Origin: Natrinema ejinorense
GTDB taxonomy: Archaea > Halobacteriota > Halobacteria > Halobacteriales > Natrialbaceae
Reading direction: 5' to 3'
Assembly: GCF_002494345.1 (NCBI RefSeq)
Contig: NZ_NXNI01000001.1
Location: forward strand, 1,674,001-1,738,000
DNA: 64,000 nucleotides
Under the pieces are notes generated by a model. It worked only from the letters and a program-made list of their open reading frames with translations. It searched no databases and had not been told where the DNA came from. Both the position numbers and the translations under genes were made by a program. Each line of letters opens with the position of its first letter. Position 1 is the stretch's first letter. Of the stretch, positions 53,259 through 61,286 are shown one piece after another.

Positions 53259-54525
53259 CTGCAGTCACCTCGTCGGTCTGTTGCTGTCGGTCCCGCTTGC
53301 GGCGGGCGATCGTGCGTCGCATCTCGTTTTCGACGATCATGTACCCCTCGTCGAAGCCCATCCCGGGCTTTGCGAGCACCTGCGCGGCGTTGGTCGCGAG
53401 CGCGACGTGAGCGCAGGCGCGTGCGGAGGTTTCCGTCTCGTTACAGGTACCACCGAGATAGGCGCGGGTGTCGGTCCCCTCGCAGTAGCGGACCGCCTGT
53501 CCGCTGCGGTGGATGCCGCCCAGATCGGGCGTTTTGACCTGCACGAGGTCCGCGGCCCCGGCGTCGACGAACGCCTGCACGTCCTCGAAGGTGTTACACC
53601 ACTCGTCGGCGACGATGTCGACGCCGACGTTGGCCTCGGCGAGCCCCTCGCGGAGCTCGACCATCGCGTCGATCTGGTCGGCGCGGTCGCCGACGTCCAT
53701 CGGCCCCTCGATCTGGATCGGGTAGGGCGCGGCGGCTTCTTCGAGCGCGGCGAAGTAGTCGACGACCTCCTCGCGGTCGTAGGGGGCACCGAAGATTTCC
53801 CCGATCATGCCGTAGACGTCGATGTGGAAGCGGGGCTCGTAGTTTTCCGGGCCCAGTTCCTGGGAGCGTTCGACGAGCCACTCCACGTACTCGAGGAGGA
53901 CCTCGCCGTTCTCGCCGATCTTCTCGACGCTGTTGATCAGCGCGTGGGGCAGGACGGGAACGCCCTTGACGAACATCTTTTCCGTGTTGTTGTAACGGTC
54001 GTCGCCCGATTGGCCGAAGACCGGAACCGGCTCCGTCGCGGGCTCGGTACCGAGCGCGTCGGCCATCACGTCCGTCTTCGTGGTGGTTTCGGCCTCGGCC
54101 GCGGCGGCGAGCAGCGCCTGCGAGACGCCGTATCGGATCGCGGTGTGCAGGCGGTCGCCGTCGACTTCCATCTCCTCGAGCAGTTCCGCGTTGTCGAGGA
54201 AGTCGGTCGCGTCCCGACCCTCGAGTGCGTCGGCGACGGGCCCTTCGATGACGGGAGCGTACGCCTCGGCCTGGAAGAGCGGGTCGCGCCCGCCGGCCCC
54301 GGAGTACTGGACCGCGGCACAGTCGCCCCGCACGACGGTGCCGTCGGCGAGTTCGATATCGACGATGATCGACTCGCCGGCCTGGCGAATCTCGTCGAAG
54401 CCGTCGGTAACGGGCTCGCCCTCGTAGGTGAAGCCGTCGTGTTCGGCACCTTGCTTGATCGCGCGCTGGTCGTCGAAGAAGAACCCGGAGTAGCCGGGCG
54501 TGGCGTGTATTCCTGTAATCTCCAT
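53251..54525 (-). CDS. Methylaspartate ammonia-lyase (424 aa)
   Basis: Converts L-threo-3-methylaspartate to mesaconate and ammonia. Enolase-superfamily residues are found in order: Asp in FHIDVYGMIGE, Glu in QIEGPMDVGD, Asp in IVADEWCNTFED and the catalytic Lys in LVQVKTPDLGGIHRSGQAVR. Size matches known enzymes (about 413). It starts directly after the mutase E stop, so the genes form one operon. Confidence 0.95.
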   Translation of the reverse strand: MEITGIHATPGYSGFFFDDQRAIKQGAEHDGFTYEGEPVTDGFDEIRQAGESIIVDIELADGTVVRGDCAAVQYSGAGGRDPLFQAEAYAPVIEGPVADALEGRDATDFLDNAELLEEMEVDGDRLHTAIRYGVSQALLAAAAEAETTTKTDVMADALGTEPATEPVPVFGQSGDDRYNNTEKMFVKGVPVLPHALINSVEKIGENGEVLLEYVEWLVERSQELGPENYEPRFHIDVYGMIGEIFGAPYDREEVVDYFAALEEAAAPYPIQIEGPMDVGDRADQIDAMVELREGLAEANVGVDIVADEWCNTFEDVQAFVDAGAADLVQVKTPDLGGIHRSGQAVRYCEGTDTRAYLGGTCNETETSARACAHVALATNAAQVLAKPGMGFDEGYMIVENEMRRTIARRKRDRQQQTDEVTADD

Positions 54526-55959
54526 TTAGACGTCACCCTGGGGTCGACCGATGAGTTTTCCGTCGCTGATCGCGTCGACGTCGTCCGCGACCATCCGGAA
54601 CGACTGATCGCGGCCCTCGGTGTCCGCACGCTGGGACAGTCGGGCTCTGTGAATCTCCTTGATGTCGTCGTCCATCGCGAGGTCGGCCCACTCGAAGATG
54701 CGGACGCGGCCGTCGTCGTCCCGTGCGGGAAGGACGGCACCCCGTGCGCTGTCGCTGGGTGCGAAGGGAACGTCGAGTGCGCCGGAGTCGAAGGCCTTGA
54801 GCGTCCCCTGAACGACGTCGCCGTCGCCGTGCTCGAAGATGGTGTCCATCAGACAGCGGGTCTCGCGCTCGATGAGGTCCTGTTCCTCCTCGATGCCGTC
54901 GATGTCGATCTTTTGCTCGATGGCCATGTCGATGACCTGCCGGGTCGTGCGCAGGCCGGCCGAGTTGGCCTCCTTGGTCGGGACCCCCTGGAACTCCTGG
55001 GGCGACTTGGTGATGACCTTGTCCGGCTGGGCGATGGCGGCGGTCATGCCGCCGAGACTGATGACGCCGTTGGCGCGTGCCTCGTCCGGCGGGAAGCCGC
55101 CCATCCACTCGTGGAAGACGGTCGTGACGACGACTTCGTCGGGCAGGTACTCGTTGCCCAACTTCTTGAGGGCGTTCAAGGCGGCGACGTCTTGCACGAC
55201 GTTGCCGACCTGTCCGTAGCCGAGGGTGATCGATCGCACGCCCTGCGTGGCGGCGAGTTTGCCCTCGACAAGCATGACCGCGATCGCGATCGACGGCGGG
55301 ACCAAGGTCCCCGTCAGCGGACCGAAGGGTTCGCGGTTGATCCGCACGCCGCGTTCCGTGTAGGCCCCCGCGAGTCGATCGACGAACTGCCACTTCTCGA
55401 TCGTTTCCTCTAACCCGTGGCGTTTCGTGTACGGAATGTTGTAGGAGATCGGGCCGCCCTCGAAGCTCTGGAAGCCGCCGGCGAAGGTGATCGCCGCGAG
55501 CAGCCGGGCGTCGGGCGTGCCGTGACGGACCTCGATCGGCGCGTCGACCGCGTCGATCAGTTCGCGGCAGCCGTCGACGCCGTGGTTGACGGCCGGGAAG
55601 CCGTTGAGGGTGTCGTCGCCCGTCTCGAGGGCTTTGTCGAGCCCCTGCTGGGCCTTCTCGTACTCGTTGTCGCGCGTGTACGAGTCGATAGTGGTCGGCA
55701 GGAGATCGGCCTGTCCCTCTTCGAGAAGGTACTGGAGGAGTTCGATCTGGTCGTCGAGCCGGGGAACGCCGGCTCGTGGCTGGAGGAGGGGCTTGTCGGC
55801 CGACTCGAGGACGTCCGCGAATCGCTTGTGGTCCGGAAGCGACTCGTGGTATTCGATCGCGTCCTCGAAGTCGACGTCTGCACCCGTCGGCCAGTTCGAC
55901 CGGATCTCTTCGTCGATACGCCGTAGCTCGTCGGATGGAATGCGTTCGTCTCGTATCAT
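54526..55959 (-). CDS. Glutamate mutase epsilon subunit (477 aa)
   Basis: Substrate-binding TIM-barrel subunit of the B12-dependent glutamate (methylaspartate) mutase, which interconverts glutamate and 3-methylaspartate. Conserved blocks include FADVLESADKPLLQPRAGVP, VRHGTPDARLLAAITFAGGF, EGGPISYNIPY and LTGTLVPPSIAIAVMLVEGK. It lies 8 bp after the B12-binding sigma subunit. Length fits the family (about 480). Confidence 0.95.
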   Translation of the reverse strand: MIRDERIPSDELRRIDEEIRSNWPTGADVDFEDAIEYHESLPDHKRFADVLESADKPLLQPRAGVPRLDDQIELLQYLLEEGQADLLPTTIDSYTRDNEYEKAQQGLDKALETGDDTLNGFPAVNHGVDGCRELIDAVDAPIEVRHGTPDARLLAAITFAGGFQSFEGGPISYNIPYTKRHGLEETIEKWQFVDRLAGAYTERGVRINREPFGPLTGTLVPPSIAIAVMLVEGKLAATQGVRSITLGYGQVGNVVQDVAALNALKKLGNEYLPDEVVVTTVFHEWMGGFPPDEARANGVISLGGMTAAIAQPDKVITKSPQEFQGVPTKEANSAGLRTTRQVIDMAIEQKIDIDGIEEEQDLIERETRCLMDTIFEHGDGDVVQGTLKAFDSGALDVPFAPSDSARGAVLPARDDDGRVRIFEWADLAMDDDIKEIHRARLSQRADTEGRDQSFRMVADDVDAISDGKLIGRPQGDV

Positions 55960-55967
55960 CTGGGCAT

Positions 55968-56408
55968 CTACGAAGTGATAGTCGCCCGTTCCGACTCCGT
56001 CGGTGAGATCTGGAGATCCTCGCGGAGCGCGGCAATCGCGTCCTCAGGGTCGGTTTCGGAATCGAAGACGCGGTCGAAGCCGAGCTCCCGGAAGGTACGG
56101 CGGGTCTGCTCGAACTCGTCTTGACCGACGGCGAGGTTGCCGCCGATGTACGTGACCGCGTCGACGTCCGCGTCCTCGAGGACGCCGTGGAATCCCTGGC
56201 AGTCCTGCTCGGCGTGGCCGTAGAGCGAGGAGACCAGTACAGCCTCCGCGTCGTGGGTTACTGCTGCCTCGGCGAACTCCTCCTGGGAGGTCTGAACGCC
56301 GAGATTCACGACATCGAAGCCGGCTGCACTGAAGGCTTGCTCTAAGATTGTGATGCCAACGACGTGGGCATCGGAGCCGATCACGCCGAGGACGACCGTT
56401 TGGGACAT
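55968..56408 (-). CDS. Glutamate mutase sigma subunit, cobalamin-binding (146 aa)
   Basis: The small subunit of glutamate mutase that binds adenosylcobalamin by its lower-axial histidine: motif D-x-H-x-x-G in GVIGSDAHVVGITIL; further LGVQTSQEEF, LVSSLYGHAEQDC and YIGGNLAVG. ATG 56408 is chosen because a minus-strand TATA (centre about 56438) lies 30 nt upstream and it matches the family start MSQTVVLG; ATG 56423 would be only 15 nt from the TATA. First gene of the five-gene methylaspartate operon. Confidence 0.93.
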   Translation of the reverse strand: MSQTVVLGVIGSDAHVVGITILEQAFSAAGFDVVNLGVQTSQEEFAEAAVTHDAEAVLVSSLYGHAEQDCQGFHGVLEDADVDAVTYIGGNLAVGQDEFEQTRRTFRELGFDRVFDSETDPEDAIAALREDLQISPTESERATITS

Positions 56409-56433
56409 CGTATCCGAAACCATGAGCGACCCC

Positions 56434-56441
56434 CGTATAAA
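56434..56441 (-). promoter_or_regulatory. TATA box of methylaspartate operon
   Basis: On the minus strand GTTTATAC (plus-strand CGTATAAACC around 56434-56443) is about 30 nt before ATG 56408. The 160 bp between the two divergent promoters are A+T-rich (CATTAAAGATCC) and free of genes. Confidence 0.4.
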
Positions 56442-56586
56442 CCTAATGATCTTCCATGATAATACTCATTAAAGATCCTTTCACCATCTCAATGTCGAAT
56501 GATCACACGACCATTGGTACCCGGAGACAACTACATGATCGATGGTAAGGGTTTTGGTAGTGGTTTCGGAAGGGTGGTATACACAC

Positions 56587-57762
56587 ATGGGAGCGCTCTC
56601 GAACCTTCGCGTTGTGGATCTGACCCAGGTGCTCGCTGGGCCGTACTGCACGATGTTACTCGCGGATCTCGGTGCGGACGTCGTCAAGATCGAACGGCCG
56701 GGCGGCGACATGATCCGATCGAACCCCCCGTTCGTCGACGATCCCGAGGAGGAGGCCTACGGCGGCTACTTCCAGAGCGTCAACCGGGGCAAGCGCAGTC
56801 TCGAACTGAACCTCGGCGACGAGGAAGACCGCGAGGACTTCCTCTCGCTCGTCGAGGAGGCCGACGTCGTCGTCGAGAACTACCGCTCGGGGACGATGGA
56901 GAAGTACGACCTGGGCTACGAGACCTTGAAAGAGTACAACGAGGACATCATCTACTCCTCGATTCGGGGCTTTGGCGACCCGCGGACCGGCGAGACCCAC
57001 CGACAGGGCCAGCCCTCCTTCGACCTCATCGCGCAGGCGCTGGGCGGCGTCATGGAAACCACCGGCCAGCCCGACGGCCCGCCGACCAAGACCGGGCCCG
57101 GCGTCGGCGACCTCTTTACCGCGACGCTGAACTGTATCGGGATCCTCGCCGCCGTGAACCACCGCGAACAGACCGGCGAGGGCCAGTACGTCGACACCGC
57201 CATGTACGACTCGATGCTCAGCTTCACCGAACGCGCCATCTACCAGCAGTCGTACACGGGCGAGGCCCCAACCCGGCGGGGCAACTCCCACCCGACGCTG
57301 TTCCCCTACAACGCCTTCGAGACCGCCGACGGCTACGCCGTCATCGCCGCGTTCAACAACAACCACTGGGCCGAACTCTGTGACGTGATGGGGCGAGACG
57401 ACCTCGCCGAGGAGTATCCCACGACCGCCGAGCGCCTCGAGCACCGCGATCACCTCCGCGGCGAGATTTCGGAGTGGGCCATCGAGCAGACCAACGACGA
57501 ACTCGTCGGCCAGCTCGAGGGACTGGTCCCCGCCGCGCCGGTCCAGACCACCGAAGAGATCTTCGAAGACGACCACGTCCACGCGCGGGACATGCTGGTG
57601 CCGGTCGAACAGCCCGGTGCCGACACGGACGTCGAGATCGCGGGCACCCCGATCAAAATGAGCGAGACCAACCCCGAGCCCCGCGGTCGCGCGCCGCTGC
57701 TCGACGAGCACCGCGAGGAGCTACTGGGCGAGGAGTCCGAAGCCGAGACGGCCGACGACTGA
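56587..57762 (+). CDS. CaiB/BaiF CoA-transferase, probable succinyl-CoA:mesaconate CoA-transferase (391 aa)
   Basis: Class III CoA-transferase. It begins LSNLRVVDLTQVLAGPYCTM and LLADLGADVVKIERPGGDMI, family hallmarks. The aspartate of GPGVGDLFTATL is in the position of the catalytic Asp (Asp169 in formyl-CoA transferase). C-terminal VEQPGADTDVEIAGTPIKMS is typical. It diverges from the glutamate mutase operon and would activate mesaconate with succinyl-CoA, the missing step between ammonia-lyase and hydratase. The link is by context; the donor cannot be read from sequence. Confidence 0.88.
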   Translation: MGALSNLRVVDLTQVLAGPYCTMLLADLGADVVKIERPGGDMIRSNPPFVDDPEEEAYGGYFQSVNRGKRSLELNLGDEEDREDFLSLVEEADVVVENYRSGTMEKYDLGYETLKEYNEDIIYSSIRGFGDPRTGETHRQGQPSFDLIAQALGGVMETTGQPDGPPTKTGPGVGDLFTATLNCIGILAAVNHREQTGEGQYVDTAMYDSMLSFTERAIYQQSYTGEAPTRRGNSHPTLFPYNAFETADGYAVIAAFNNNHWAELCDVMGRDDLAEEYPTTAERLEHRDHLRGEISEWAIEQTNDELVGQLEGLVPAAPVQTTEEIFEDDHVHARDMLVPVEQPGADTDVEIAGTPIKMSETNPEPRGRAPLLDEHREELLGEESEAETADD

Positions 57763-57838
57763 GACGGTCCCCTGTCCCGATGTCCCGGCGCACCCCCAGG
57801 GCGGTTGGCGGCTGGGCCGGCACTGACTGACAGGAGTC
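57763..57838. repeat. Intergenic hairpin repeat, copy A
   Basis: Directly after the CoA-transferase stop. GACGGTCC then CTGTCCCGATG (57772-57782) opens the element and GCCGGCACTGACTGACAG ends it at 57833, followed by GAGTC. Outer CTGTC/GACAG and inner CCCAG/CTGGG pairs give a hairpin. In reverse complement it matches copy B at 61.7 kb along most of its length. Confidence 0.6.
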
Positions 57839-57869
57839 CGTATGAGGAGCTGTTCTGTACGGACGGCAA

Positions 57870-58368
57870 TCACACGTCACAGATGCAGTCGTGCCCTGCT
57901 GACGCGAACTCGAGAACGCAGCCGTGGACTGCCGCGGCAAGTGCGAGGATCGCGTCGGCCTGTTCGGCGGTTGCGGCCGCCTCGCGATAGTATACTGCCG
58001 CCCGGTTCGTTTTTCAGAGCGCGAGCAATCGATCGCCGAAGGACTCGCTGAAGAGGTTCATTTCGGCTGCTCGCTCGTAAACCGCGGCGTGGTCGTGCCG
58101 AAGGCCGGCACCGGTCGCCGCGTTTCTATGGATGAGGTAGAACTGGATGCTGCGCTCGATCGCGACGAAACTCGTTTCGATGACGACGGTATAGTGTCCG
58201 TTCTGCTCGCGAAGCGTCGTCGCCGTCTCGAGCAGTCGACACGCCTTCCGGAGCTGGACGAGTGCCTCGTCGTCAACGTCGAGTCCGACTTCGGGTGATT
58301 TGGCCGCGGGTATCCTCGAACACCGCCTCAGTGGCAGTGAGCGCGTCGTCAACGTCGCTCCCGTCCAT
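57870..58368 (-). pseudogene. HEPN-domain toxin-like gene, broken by a frameshift and a stop
   Basis: Starts MDGSDVDDALTATEAVFEDT, overlapping the MNT gene by 20 bp. An extra base in the GGG run at 58293-58295 (plus strand) shifts the frame; removing it gives ITEVGLDVDDEALVQLRKAC. Further on a TGA (58014-58016) interrupts LLAL-x-KTNRAAVYYREAA where HEPN relatives would have a residue such as Trp. The true end is TGA 57870. The HEPN core (RSIQFYLIHRN with R-x4-6-H near it) is present, as in RNase toxins of HEPN/MNT pairs. It is most likely inactive. Confidence 0.68.
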
Positions 58369-58969
58369 CAGTGAGCACCTCCGTTTTGAGGGCGGCCAAC
58401 TCCGACGTGTCGTACACCGTGATCCCGTCGGCGACGATTTCCCGCAGTCGGTCTCGCTGCCTGCTCGCAGAGTCGTCAGATTCGACCAGTACCTGAAACT
58501 CGTACCGGTCGCCGTCGAACTGCTCCTCGCCCAGTTCCTGTGCAAGTTCGTGTGCGCGCTTCTGATTCGTCGCGCGTTCCGACCGGACGAGCACGAAACA
58601 GTCGATATCGCTCTTTCGATCCGCTTTGCCCCTGGCGACGCTGCCGAACAGCAGAATTCCCGCGACGTCCTCGAGTCGCTCTAGCAGTTCGGAGCGGAGC
58701 CGCCGAACGGGATCGTGGAACTCGTCCTGTGGAATCTGAACGATCGGATCGTCGGGTGTACTGAGTCGAGTCCGGTCGATCTGGACGAGTTTCTTCCCGC
58801 CCTCGACGCGGGTCGTGACGAGGTCCAGCAACTCGAGATCGTCGACGGCCAGCGAAACGCTTCGATGGGGGCGGTCGACGGCACGGCCGATCTCGCGAAT
58901 CCCGAGCGCGGTGTGGGGCGTCTCCGCGAGCAGGGACAGGATCGGCCCGCAGGCGGAGTGACGGAACAC
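58349..58969 (-). CDS. MNT nucleotidyltransferase with N-terminal winged helix (206 aa)
   Basis: Antitoxin-like partner of the HEPN gene. The first 85 residues look like a winged helix (LSLLAETPHTALGIREIGRA; VDRPHRSVSLAVDDLELLDL). The minimal nucleotidyltransferase core follows with GSVARGKADRKSDIDCFVLV, the G-S-x10-D-x-D signature. MNT proteins AMPylate or otherwise block the HEPN toxin. The start is GTG 58969. The gene overlaps the HEPN gene by 20 bp, so the pair was an operon; the intact copy is the antitoxin side. Confidence 0.85.
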   Translation of the reverse strand: MFRHSACGPILSLLAETPHTALGIREIGRAVDRPHRSVSLAVDDLELLDLVTTRVEGGKKLVQIDRTRLSTPDDPIVQIPQDEFHDPVRRLRSELLERLEDVAGILLFGSVARGKADRKSDIDCFVLVRSERATNQKRAHELAQELGEEQFDGDRYEFQVLVESDDSASRQRDRLREIVADGITVYDTSELAALKTEVLTDGRERR

Positions 58970-59024
58970 CTCGTCCGGAACCGGAAGCGAGAGCCGAACC
59001 GAGGGTCCGGTTCGGATATTCTAG

Positions 59025-59038
59025 TTATCCATGGATAA
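59025..59038. promoter_or_regulatory. 14-bp palindrome upstream of MNT gene
   Basis: TTATCCATGGATAA is a perfect 14-bp palindrome 55-70 bp upstream of the MNT start, next to an A+T-rich GAATATCC on the minus strand that may be the TATA box. Toxin-antitoxin operons are usually autoregulated, and the winged helix of the MNT protein could bind here. Confidence 0.45.
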
Positions 59039-59169
59039 AATTGGTATCCACCCTGGAAAATGAGTTGTGGTCGTGAACAGCGGGTCTCGAGGACCCTCTC
59101 TTACCAGTGCTTTCTTAGTGTGACAATTCGAGGTTCGGGGACTGAACTGCGCGCCACGTGGCCGGGAGC

Positions 59170-59352
59170 GTGTCGCCGCGCGATCCCGCGCGGCGGCACG
59201 CGACTCGGGGAAGGGCAGGCCTGCAGCCCCCTGGCGGACTGAAAGGGCGAGGCGGGCTCGCACTGCAAGGGAGTCGCGCTGGCGGCCCTATCCGAGCACC
59301 GCGAACGGAGCGCGACGCGATCCGTGAGCGCGCGCGGATATCCGCCAGCGCG
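59170..59352. ncRNA. GC-rich structured region, candidate structured RNA or repeat
   Basis: No gene is apparent in 59040-59528, but base pairing is dense. GTGTCGCCGCGCG/CGCGCGGCGGCAC (59170-59182, 59187-59199; one G-U) is a 13-bp hairpin with loop ATCC. GCGAG/CTCGC (59247-59261) is a small hairpin. CGCGCTGGCGG (59275-59285) pairs with CCGCCAGCGCG (59342-59352), and inside TATCCG with CGGATA (59289-59294, 59335-59340). The nested stems of 11 and 6 bp suggest a folded RNA or mobile hairpin element. Strand unknown. Confidence 0.35.
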
Positions 59353-59528
59353 GCTGCGGGCGCGCCGAGGGCTTTCGTCGTCTCAGTGCCATCCGAATCA
59401 CGCGTCTCTCGAGGTTCCAGCGTCCAAAAATACGCTCGAGGCCCGTTTGCGAACCGGCCGGCAGACGGGTGCTGTCGACGATAGGGTGGTGTGTCAGGTG
59501 GTTCGACTCAACGCGTCGGCCGGCCGGC

Positions 59529-59557
59529 TGACCGCCGGGGCTCGAGCCCCGCGGTCA
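59529..59557. terminator. Strong inverted repeat after zinc-ribbon gene
   Basis: TGACCG and CGGTCA flank the palindrome CGGGGCTCGAGCCCCG (with one unpaired C), so 29 bp fold almost completely. It lies three bases beyond the stop of the minus-strand gene. No T-run, but position suggests transcript end or protection. Confidence 0.5.
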
Positions 59558-59560
59558 CAC

Positions 59561-59818
59561 TTAGCGCTCGCGGTTCATCAGTCCCGGCGAAACGAGGCAG
59601 CCACACGGGCCCGCAGTGGCTCGACCGGGGCCGGTCACGGAGACGATGGCGACGGGCGTGCCACAGCGCGGGCAGTCGGGGAGGAACTGCGAGCCGCGGT
59701 CGACGGGCTCGCTCTCGTCGCGGTCGACATCGCTCGAGTCGGACGCGATGGTGCTCGTGCCGGACTCGGCAGTACTCGAGCCAGGGTCGACATCGCTCGA
59801 GTCAGGATCGCTACACAT
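59561..59818 (-). CDS. Small zinc-ribbon-like protein (85 aa)
   Basis: An Asp/Ser-rich disordered first half with two similar SDSSDVD-type units (from a repeated CATCGCTCGAGTC) precedes a compact CPRCGTPVAIVSVTGPGRAT and CGC motif, a zinc-ribbon knuckle pair, ending VSPGLMNRER. ATG 59818 is used; GTG 59827 is also in frame. Role unknown; small CPxCG proteins are numerous in haloarchaea. Confidence 0.72.
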   Translation of the reverse strand: MCSDPDSSDVDPGSSTAESGTSTIASDSSDVDRDESEPVDRGSQFLPDCPRCGTPVAIVSVTGPGRATAGPCGCLVSPGLMNRER

Positions 59819-59927
59819 CGGACTCACCGCTCGCGACTGTGGTTGGCGCTGGGGCTCGTTCCGTCGGGCGATTCGGGTGTCGTGCGGGACGTTTATATCC
59901 CGGTAGAATGAACGTAATCATGCTTCG

Positions 59928-60019
59928 AAATCCCGGCTATGGGATTTGGAAGCAAGTCTCGGGTGTGCACCCACCCGGGGCGTTTTCATCTAGCCCCCTT
60001 TTCTGGAGACTGCTTCCAG
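59928..60019 (-). ncRNA. Candidate structured small RNA
   Basis: TGGAAGCA (59947-59954) plus GTCTC (59956-59960) pair perfectly with GAGAC (60006-60010) plus TGCTTCCA (60011-60018), a 13-bp stem with one bulged A. It encloses GGGGC/GCCCC (59977-59981, 59993-59997) and GGGT/ACCC. AAATCCC/GGGATTT (59928-59947) is an adjacent hairpin. On the minus strand a TATA (GATATAAG, about 60041-60050) has its centre about 26 nt before 60019, so transcription would start exactly at the outer stem. On the plus strand TTTATA (59892) is also present. Confidence 0.4.
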
Positions 60020-60235
60020 TTTGGGAGTTTATCTGTTGAAACTTATATCTATTGCAAATACGTTGGAAAAGATCCGCGATCGAGCTCTGCCGACCGCCAG
60101 ACACCAGCTCGAGATCCTCCCGTCCCGGACTCGAGACCCCCTCGAGCTGCCCGAAACCGAACCCTCGAGCCGGCGTCTCGATCGACGACGGGGACGACGG
60201 CCTCGAGTCGGCCACCACGACCGACGGCCGCCACC

Positions 60236-61015
60236 TCACTGGGTGACGAGCCGGTAGAAGGAAACCGAGTAGACCAGCAGGAACGCGGAGACGACGCTGC
60301 TGATCAGCGTCGCGACCGCTCCCGCGGCGATCAGCCCGCCCGTCGAGAGGACGGGCAGTCCCAGCTCCGCGGCCTCGGGCGTGGCCAGCATCGACAGGCC
60401 CCCGACGAAGAGGCCGACCAGGCCGCCGCCGACGACCGCCGCGAGCATGTACCCGATCGTCGCCAGGAGGTTCGACCGGACGACGCGGTAACTCCGCTTG
60501 AGGCCGTCGAGCGCCGTCTCCCCATCGATGACGATCGCCTGCGCGTAAAACTGGAGGAAGAAGAGGAACACGAGGTAGATGAGCGCGACGATGGCGGCGA
60601 CCCCGCCCAGCACGACCACCGGGAGCGCCCCCAGCTCCGCGAGGCCGAACAACAAGGCGACGAACCCGGCGAAGAAGAACACCACGCCGAGGATCATGTT
60701 CACCACGAGGAGCAACAGATACGCGATCAGGATCTGGACGTAGTGTGCCTTCCCGGCGGCGACGAACGTCCCCAGCGAACTGCGCCCCTCGAGTGCCTCG
60801 TCGGCCATGCCGATCATCCCACCCTGGAAGAACGGGGCGGCGACCAGGAGGAGCACCGACGCGCCAAGCGACAGCACCGAGGCCAACAGCGGTCTCGTCG
60901 ACTGGAGGAGCACCTGGGGGAGCTGGAACGCCAACAACACGATCGCGGGTACCACGAGTGCGGGCGTCCGAACGAGCGCGCCCGGCGACCGCCGAAGGGC
61001 CTGAACAACTGCCAT
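60236..61015 (-). CDS. Membrane protein, DUF7847/DUF4013-like (259 aa)
   Basis: Six or more helices, glycine-rich, with a central FFLQFYAQAIVIDGE segment followed by TALDGLKRSYRVVRSNLLAT. That last segment, with its SxxVVRxN pattern, is a mark of haloarchaeal poly-TM proteins of unknown function. ATG 61015 starts MAVVQALRRSPGALVRTP; a TATA on the minus strand (CTTATATG, 61045-61055) precedes it. Function unknown. Confidence 0.8.
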   Translation of the reverse strand: MAVVQALRRSPGALVRTPALVVPAIVLLAFQLPQVLLQSTRPLLASVLSLGASVLLLVAAPFFQGGMIGMADEALEGRSSLGTFVAAGKAHYVQILIAYLLLLVVNMILGVVFFFAGFVALLFGLAELGALPVVVLGGVAAIVALIYLVFLFFLQFYAQAIVIDGETALDGLKRSYRVVRSNLLATIGYMLAAVVGGGLVGLFVGGLSMLATPEAAELGLPVLSTGGLIAAGAVATLISSVVSAFLLVYSVSFYRLVTQ

Positions 61016-61286
61016 ATCCTGACTTTTCAACCACCTATACATATAAGTGTGGGAACGACTCGAGGAACGCGGACGCGGGATCGGAACCGACGACGCGACG
61101 GGTGGCCGGAGACCCCGCGACCCGAACCGATCCGGATCGATGGCCCCACGCTCGAGGCCCGAACACGGGGTCGACGAGCGGTCGAACGGGCGGCGGAGAC
61201 CGACCAAAGCGGCGGGCCAGCCGGGCGTCGCCGTCCCAAATCTTCATAGCAGTGTGTGTTGTGCCCCCACAGGGGTGTGCTATCAC

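Noticed and set aside
59324-59911. Long plus-strand frame in 59.3-59.9 kb
   Set aside because: It crosses the structured GC-rich region and lies antisense to the zinc-ribbon gene; arginine/alanine-rich with no motif.
59908-60039. A 43-codon plus-strand ORF with a TATA box nearby
   Set aside because: It runs through the stem-loop of the candidate small RNA, and the coding bias is poor. RNA structure explains the sequence better.
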